From positions 1-64,000 of the forward strand of contig JBGPOS010000005.1 in assembly GCA_041488155.1 (NCBI GenBank): a DNA stretch of 64,000 bases, read 5' to 3'. This stretch comes from JBGPOS01 sp041488155. Its GTDB lineage: Bacteria > Chloroflexota > Dehalococcoidia > Tepidiformales > Tepidiformaceae. The notes under the pieces were generated by a model. It had not been told where the DNA came from, did no database searches, and worked only from the letters and a program-made list of their open reading frames with translations. Shown in pieces: positions 59,576 through 64,000 of this stretch (positions within the stretch are counted from its first letter, which is position 1; each line of letters starts with the position of its first letter). Both the position numbers and the translations under genes were made by a program.

Positions 59576-60721
59576 ATGCCAGCGCGAGGTAGCCACGTGT
59601 TCGCACCCGGCATCCGGCAGGGACACCACGTGCCGCATGGATTACTGCCGTTCTTGCTTGGCGTCCTGGCCGTAGCGGCGGCGATTGTGGCCTGGGCGAT
59701 CTTCAGCGCAAGGCCGGCATCGAGTCCCGAATTCTCCCTCCTTCCCAATCTGGACCCGGCACGCGTGCGGTCCATCGCCTACTCCGTCCCGACGGGAGGC
59801 GTCGATCGGTTGTACGTGCGCGGCCTGGCTGATGACGCTGCGCCACGTCTGCTCGCCTCGTTCCCATCGGCTTTCGAGTTCCATGCCCGCGGTTCCGCTT
59901 CGCCCCTCGCCGACCGGCTGGCAATCCTGTCGGTGGCGAAGGCGCCGCCGTACGCGCGCATGAGCATCATCGCTGTGCCTTCGGGTGGCCGGGTGGACAT
60001 CGACGTGGACTTCGATTACCTGTCGCCCCTGGCCTGGTCGCCCGACGCCGCACGGGTGTTCGGTGTGCATTCATCGCTCCCAGACGAATCGGGAAGGGTC
60101 CGTGCGCAGGTCATCGAGGTGGACAGCGTGACCGGGATGGCCACCATTGCCGCGGAGTTCGATAACGCCCTGGAGGTCGCCCCGCTCGGCTTCAGCCTTG
60201 ACGGTCAGCGCCTCTTCATCGTAGTGGTGGACCAGGGCGGCTCGTCGCTGTGGGTTCGCCGAGGAGGCAGGAGCGAACGAGTCGCGACCTTGAGCCCCGG
60301 ACGTACCCGCGACTGGAGCCTGAGCCCGGACGGGTCACGGCTGGCGTTCGTTGACGTAGTGGGCGCCGGCGAGCGTGCGTTCGTGGGGCGTTCGCTCGTC
60401 ATCGCGACCGGCGCCCTCTCGGTGCCCTATCCGGGCGGAGACCAGTTGGGGGTGGCCTGGCTGCCCGGGAGCGACGCTCCGATGTTTGGGGGTCCCGGGG
60501 GCTCCGTTCGGCTGACGACGCCCTCGTCGGAATCTACGTACGTCGTCCCGATACGATGGTCACCGGACGGTTCGACGCTGGTCGCCGCGGTCTACTCCGC
60601 CGGCCGCGACCGGACCACCGATCCGCTCCAATCAATCGAGCTCGTCTCCTCCGACCGGAGGGTGCTGCTGTCGCCGGAGCCGGGCGCGACGTTCGTTGGC
60701 TGGGTTCGCGACGAGGAGTAG
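59576..60721 (+). CDS. membrane-anchored beta-propeller (PD40-like) protein
   Basis: A 381-residue protein. A transmembrane helix (LLPFLLGVLAVAAAIVAWAIF, about residues 23-43) precedes a domain of WD40/PD40-like blades: LAWSPDAARVFGV, LGFSLDGQRLFIVV, DWSLSPDGSRLAFVDV, GVAWLPGSDAPMF and IRWSPDGSTLVAAV. Each has the SPDG turn. It is a tandem paralogue of the next gene. Such anchored propellers are scaffolds or sensors in the envelope; the ligand is unknown. A long leader RNA precedes it. Confidence 0.8.
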   Translation: MPARGSHVFAPGIRQGHHVPHGLLPFLLGVLAVAAAIVAWAIFSARPASSPEFSLLPNLDPARVRSIAYSVPTGGVDRLYVRGLADDAAPRLLASFPSAFEFHARGSASPLADRLAILSVAKAPPYARMSIIAVPSGGRVDIDVDFDYLSPLAWSPDAARVFGVHSSLPDESGRVRAQVIEVDSVTGMATIAAEFDNALEVAPLGFSLDGQRLFIVVVDQGGSSLWVRRGGRSERVATLSPGRTRDWSLSPDGSRLAFVDVVGAGERAFVGRSLVIATGALSVPYPGGDQLGVAWLPGSDAPMFGGPGGSVRLTTPSSESTYVVPIRWSPDGSTLVAAVYSAGRDRTTDPLQSIELVSSDRRVLLSPEPGATFVGWVRDEE

Positions 60722-60755
60722 CGCGCGGCGGGCGCCAGGGAAGGGCCGGAGGCCA

Positions 60756-61850
60756 GTGGGGCCCGGAGGGCGGCTGCGGCGCGTGTTGATCGCATCTGGC
60801 GTGGTCGCGTTGGCCATCGCCATCTTGCCGATCGCCGCAGCGGTGATTAACGGCATCGACGGGACGACGATAGCGAGGACCGCGTTCGCCACGGCCCCCA
60901 GTGGGCAGTACGCCGTCGTCGCGCGCGACACGGGGACAGAGGATGTGATCCTCGTGGCGCCCGCGACCGACCCGGCGGCCACGACGGAAATAGCAAAGGT
61001 GGGGCACCTCTCCGGGTACACGTCGAACGGGGCGGTGTCGCCGGACGGCCGACGCCTCGCGCTGATAACGGTCGATGCTGGTTCGATGGCTCATCCCGGC
61101 GCCTCGCTGCTCGTCGTCGAGCTCGAGACGGGATCGGTGACGCGGCTCGCCACCGGAGTCGATCCCTTACAGACGCCGCTCTGGGACGCCTCCAGCGCAG
61201 CTGTAGTGGTGACGCGGCTGCGGACCAACGAGGCCGGGCTGGCAGATGTGCAATTCGCCCGTGTTGCCATCGACCGCTCTGGTGAGCGGCCAATCGGAAG
61301 CGCCAACCCGGTCCTCGGGGCGTACGCGGTGGGCTTCGACACGGAAGGCCGGTTCGTGTCAGTGGTGATCGATGGCCGAGGTTCGACCGCGCTCCGGGAC
61401 GGCAGCGAGGTCGCGGCCATCAGCTCGCAGATCACGCGCGACTGGCGCCTCAGCCCCGACGGCAAACAGCTTGCGTTTATCGAGTCCAATGTCGAACGAG
61501 GCCTTCGCTACCTCGCCAGGGTTGCATCGCTAGACGTTGAGGCGGGGGGTTCGGTCTCCGCTCAAGGTGCGGCGACGGGCCAACAGCTCGGCGTAGCCTG
61601 GCGGCCGGGCGCAGCGGAGCCTTCGTTCGGACAGGAACCCGGTGCCCGGACGGGCGTATCGGCCCAGTCGGCGAGCGAGGGCTTCGACGTGCCCCTCGGT
61701 TGGGCCGTGGATGGGAGCGCCCTTGCCGTGCAGCATTGGACGGGGCCGGACTTTGCGCACGCGGGCCAACTGGCGCTCGCCATCGTGGTGAACGGCTCCA
61801 GCCGTCCGCTCGCCGGGGCCGGGAGGTTCTACGGATGGGCAGCGCGCTAG
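60756..61850 (+). CDS. membrane-anchored beta-propeller protein, paralogue of the previous gene
   Basis: A 364-residue protein with a helix (VLIASGVVALAIAILPIAAAV) near residues 9-29 and PD40-like blades: NGAVSPDGRRLALITV, DWRLSPDGKQLAFIES, GVAWRPGAAEPSFG and LGWAVDGSALAV. The shared runs TRDWxLSPDG and QLGVAWxPG show common descent with the gene at 59576. GTG at 60756 has GGAGG three bases upstream; a TTG at 60696 overlapping the previous gene by 26 bp is an alternative. The end overlaps the next gene by 16 bp. Confidence 0.77.
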   Translation: MGPGGRLRRVLIASGVVALAIAILPIAAAVINGIDGTTIARTAFATAPSGQYAVVARDTGTEDVILVAPATDPAATTEIAKVGHLSGYTSNGAVSPDGRRLALITVDAGSMAHPGASLLVVELETGSVTRLATGVDPLQTPLWDASSAAVVVTRLRTNEAGLADVQFARVAIDRSGERPIGSANPVLGAYAVGFDTEGRFVSVVIDGRGSTALRDGSEVAAISSQITRDWRLSPDGKQLAFIESNVERGLRYLARVASLDVEAGGSVSAQGAATGQQLGVAWRPGAAEPSFGQEPGARTGVSAQSASEGFDVPLGWAVDGSALAVQHWTGPDFAHAGQLALAIVVNGSSRPLAGAGRFYGWAAR

Positions 61851-63346
61851 CGCGGGCGGGACTCGTGGCCGCGCTCGCCTGCGCGGCGTTCGGTTACGCT
61901 CTGGCGTCGCCTGGAGCATCTGCACGCGCGTGCGGCGCAGCCGGGCCGTACGACTTCGACACGTTTGAAGTCGAAGACTACGTAGCTGGCTACAACCTTG
62001 CGATAGAGCTGGCGGCGGCAGGCCAGGCCGTGGGGATGCCCTACACCCTGTCTTCGGGCGAGGTCATCGACTTCCACTACCAGGGGCTGAAGAGTGGCCC
62101 CCGAACGGCTCGGTTGCCCGAGAACCCGGCGCTTCGCGTTCCGCCCTCGGTGTACAAGTCGATCGCCTGGGTCGAATCGAACTGGAGCAATGGCGCGGGG
62201 TCGGTCCCGTACGGGGGTGTTGGCCCAGTCCTGCGGTCCTTCGACTGCGGCTATGGGCTGGGTCAAATCACCACGGGCATGACTAATTCGACCGGAAACG
62301 CGTCGCCCCGCCAGGCGATCATCGGTACCCACTTCCTTTTCAACTTGGCCGAGGGTGTCCGCATCCTGGCAGACAAGTGGAACATCGCTCCTCAGTTTCG
62401 CCCGATTGCAGGTAACGGCGACCCCGCTGCCCTCGAGGACTGGTACTTTGCGGTCTGGAGCTACAACGGCTTCGCCTTCAGCAACCACCCGTTAAACCCG
62501 AATCGCGACCCGTTGCGGGGGGGTGGCGTGAGCCCGGTGTTCCACTGTTTCGACCCCTCTGCGCCGAGCTACCAGGCGATGGCGAGTGGCTCGCCAGCCT
62601 TCAATTACGGCGACTACACCTATCCGGAGCGGGTCTACGGTTGCATGCGCTATCCCCCGAAGAAGGATACGGCCAGGATATGGGCGGCGCAGTTCTTCCT
62701 GATGCCGGACTTCACGAATGAGCTTGTGGCCAAGGCGTTCGCCCCGAAGAATTTCCAGATGTGCGAAGACGGCGGATTCGAGGGTGGCTGTCCGGCCATG
62801 GACTTTCCGACGACGTTCACCGACACCAAGGTGATCCCCCACGCGGACACCACGCCGCCGGTCGACCCGAAGAAGGCTGCGACGTTGCTCGGCCTTCCCC
62901 GGCTCGCGTTCTCGGGGTCTACGGAGGTGACGATCGCCGGGGGCAACGATGGCTCTTATGGGAGTGCGACTATCGTCGTGAGGAACCTGGGCACATTCGT
63001 CGCGCCGTTCCTTGTGCGGACGTCGGCGCCCTGGATCGTGGTGCGCCACCCCGACGACCCTTTGGGCAGGACCATCGACGGCGGCGTAGCCGTGGGCAAA
63101 GACACGGAGGTGGTGACCCAGGCGGTGAAAGAGAATCGGCCGCGTATCGCCCAGAAGGGGTATGACAGCGTCCTGGTCATCACGGTTATCCCGGCGCTCA
63201 TGCCCGCCGGCCAATCCCGGGGCAAGGTTTGGATCCAACCCCTTTTCGGCAGTGGCAGTACGTTCGAAGTCGTGGTCGTCGCCATGAAGGGGGAGAACTC
63301 CTTTCCGTTCCGCGCGGTGGCGCCGGGTTTGAGCACCGAACGGTGA
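61835..63346 (+). CDS. secreted lytic-transglycosylase-like protein
   Basis: A 503-residue exported protein. The signal peptide (ARAGLVAALACAAFGYALA) likely ends before residue 33. The central region has YKSIAWVESNWSNG (candidate catalytic Glu E114) and FDCGYGLGQITTGM, the two signatures of the lysozyme-like SLT fold, followed by WYFAVWSYNGFAF. Residues about 330-500 form a beta-rich domain (FSGSTEVTIAGGNDGSYGSATI and later strands). A GGGAGG site fixes the ATG at 61835. It may cut peptidoglycan; the similarity is limited to these motifs. Confidence 0.75.
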   Translation: MGSALARAGLVAALACAAFGYALASPGASARACGAAGPYDFDTFEVEDYVAGYNLAIELAAAGQAVGMPYTLSSGEVIDFHYQGLKSGPRTARLPENPALRVPPSVYKSIAWVESNWSNGAGSVPYGGVGPVLRSFDCGYGLGQITTGMTNSTGNASPRQAIIGTHFLFNLAEGVRILADKWNIAPQFRPIAGNGDPAALEDWYFAVWSYNGFAFSNHPLNPNRDPLRGGGVSPVFHCFDPSAPSYQAMASGSPAFNYGDYTYPERVYGCMRYPPKKDTARIWAAQFFLMPDFTNELVAKAFAPKNFQMCEDGGFEGGCPAMDFPTTFTDTKVIPHADTTPPVDPKKAATLLGLPRLAFSGSTEVTIAGGNDGSYGSATIVVRNLGTFVAPFLVRTSAPWIVVRHPDDPLGRTIDGGVAVGKDTEVVTQAVKENRPRIAQKGYDSVLVITVIPALMPAGQSRGKVWIQPLFGSGSTFEVVVVAMKGENSFPFRAVAPGLSTER

Positions 63347-63837
63347 TCCCAGGCTTCCTGGCGCGTGTGCCCGCCATCCGGCGCCACCACGCCCTCGAAC
63401 ATGCGACGATAGCCGTGCTGTTCCAGCGCCGCGGACGCATGGTGAGCGTCCTTGGGCGGAGCGATTTCGGGGGTTTCCACCTTTACGGGCCGTTCAGTCC
63501 CCAGGAAGTAGAGTCCGCGGCGGCGGAAGCCCTGGAGCGGCTTCGTTCGGGCGAGTCGTATCTCGCGATCACGCCGCTCTGCGGTACTAACATCGCAGTG
63601 ACGGGCATCCTGGCGGGGTCCGCCGCGCTCCTCGCGGCTGGCCACAATCGCCGCGGGAGCTGGTCACGAGCGATTACGGCCGCTGTGCTCGCGACGTTGG
63701 TCGCCGGGCGCGTCGGGAGCAGTGTTCAGCGGTACATAACGACGGACGCGGCCATGGATGGCGTCCGCGTCAGGACGGTAGAGGAACTCCCATCGCGGGC
63801 TGGCTCTCGCCACGTGAGGGTCTCAATCGAGAGTTGA
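63343..63837 (+). CDS. DUF6391-like membrane-associated protein
   Basis: A 164-residue protein. It has RRHHALEHATIAVLFQRRG, a motif that resembles DUF6391 proteins, then GRSDFGGFHLYGPFSPQEVESAAAEALERL, LCGTNIAVTGILAGSAALLAA (possible helix) and a hydrophobic AITAAVLATLVAG segment. GTG at 63343 overlaps the previous stop as GTGA. The function is unknown. The assignment to DUF6391 is from memory and only moderately sure. Confidence 0.65.
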   Translation: MIPGFLARVPAIRRHHALEHATIAVLFQRRGRMVSVLGRSDFGGFHLYGPFSPQEVESAAAEALERLRSGESYLAITPLCGTNIAVTGILAGSAALLAAGHNRRGSWSRAITAAVLATLVAGRVGSSVQRYITTDAAMDGVRVRTVEELPSRAGSRHVRVSIES

Positions 63838-63850
63838 TCGCCAGGCGCTC

Positions 63851-64000
63851 TCAGCGCGCGTGAGCTTCTTCGACGGCTTTCTTGTGATCGGCGACGACGC
63901 GCTGGGCGATATTCGCCGGCACGTCGCCGTAGTGGTCGAACGCGAGCTCGAACGCTCCGCGTCCCTGGGTGATAGAACGCAGGTCGGAAGCGTAACGTTG
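63851..64000 (-). CDS. fusA: elongation factor G, C-terminal fragment at window edge
   Basis: On the minus strand the frame enters from the right edge and ends with TGA at 63851-63853. It reads YASDLRSITQGRGAFELAF, DHYGDVPANIAQRV and a helical tail ending EEAHAR. This is the characteristic end of EF-G domain V (the DLRSxTQGRG and Y-xxVP patterns). Only the last about 49 residues are visible, so the bulk of the gene lies outside. EF-G drives translocation on the ribosome with GTP. Confidence 0.88.
   Translation of the reverse strand, partial: QRYASDLRSITQGRGAFELAFDHYGDVPANIAQRVVADHKKAVEEAHAR

Overview
The window is GC-rich, gene-dense chromosomal DNA with no insertion sequence, prophage, CRISPR array or plasmid gene that I can recognise. 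It looks like a core housekeeping segment. The best guess for the host is a member of the Chloroflexota, perhaps Dehalococcoidia or Tepidiformales-like. This is inferred from a small CxHH/CxxC zinc-ribbon protein of a type I associate with that group, a DUF6391-like gene, a class 1B dihydroorotate dehydrogenase, a two-subunit 2-oxoacid:ferredoxin oxidoreductase and a Gram-positive-type SOS box in front of uvrA. No rRNA is present, so this placement is tentative.

Left part (1-24 kb). The end of a RibD-C/DHFR-like reductase is followed by SOS-regulated uvrA, a DegT-type sugar aminotransferase and, on the other strand, an O-antigen-ligase-like membrane protein. A tightly overlapping run follows: dxr, the site-2 protease rseP, a small membrane protein, a TIM-barrel isomerase and a YdeI-like gene. 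Next are a Crp/Fnr regulator, a DUF2892 membrane protein and a sulfide:quinone-reductase-like flavoprotein, which look like a small redox/sulfur unit. nadB-nadC face def, eno, a DinB-like protein, an orphan gene, a lipoprotein, ilvE and a PH-domain membrane protein. A MocR regulator diverges from a PNPOx-like flavoprotein.

Middle part (24-50 kb). Hydrolases, a VOC protein, a cytidylate-kinase-like protein and a double HD/HD-GYP protein precede an HsaA-type flavoprotein. The korA-korB genes are bracketed by two different CBS-domain genes. A LysR-PHP pair, two alpha/beta hydrolases (one with a membrane anchor and Arg-rich tail), a VanY-type carboxypeptidase, an enoyl-CoA hydratase, Fe-S/sulfur genes (ErpA-like, cysteine desulfurase), comEC, an SDR, an atypical response regulator, a lipoprotein, ltaE and tRNA-Pro(UGG) follow.

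Right part (50-64 kb). pyrD, a zinc-ribbon protein, mrp and a NYN-domain protein are followed by a seven-gene minus-strand operon: site-2 protease, HD protein, tyrA, aroA, gmk, SDR and a nucleotidyltransferase. Diverging from it is an envelope gene set behind a structured leader RNA: two paralogous anchored beta-propellers, a lytic-transglycosylase-like secreted protein and a DUF6391-like protein. The C-terminus of EF-G (fusA) enters from the right edge.

Genes are packed with translational coupling: stop and start codons overlap as ATGA, GTGA, TTGA and apparently CTGA, or as TAGTG/TGATG. Several promoters lie so close to the start codon that leaderless mRNAs are likely. The points most worth following up are the SOS box, the leader RNA with mutually exclusive stems, the CBS-korAB-CBS arrangement, the double HD protein with complementary decay, and the start-codon patterns.
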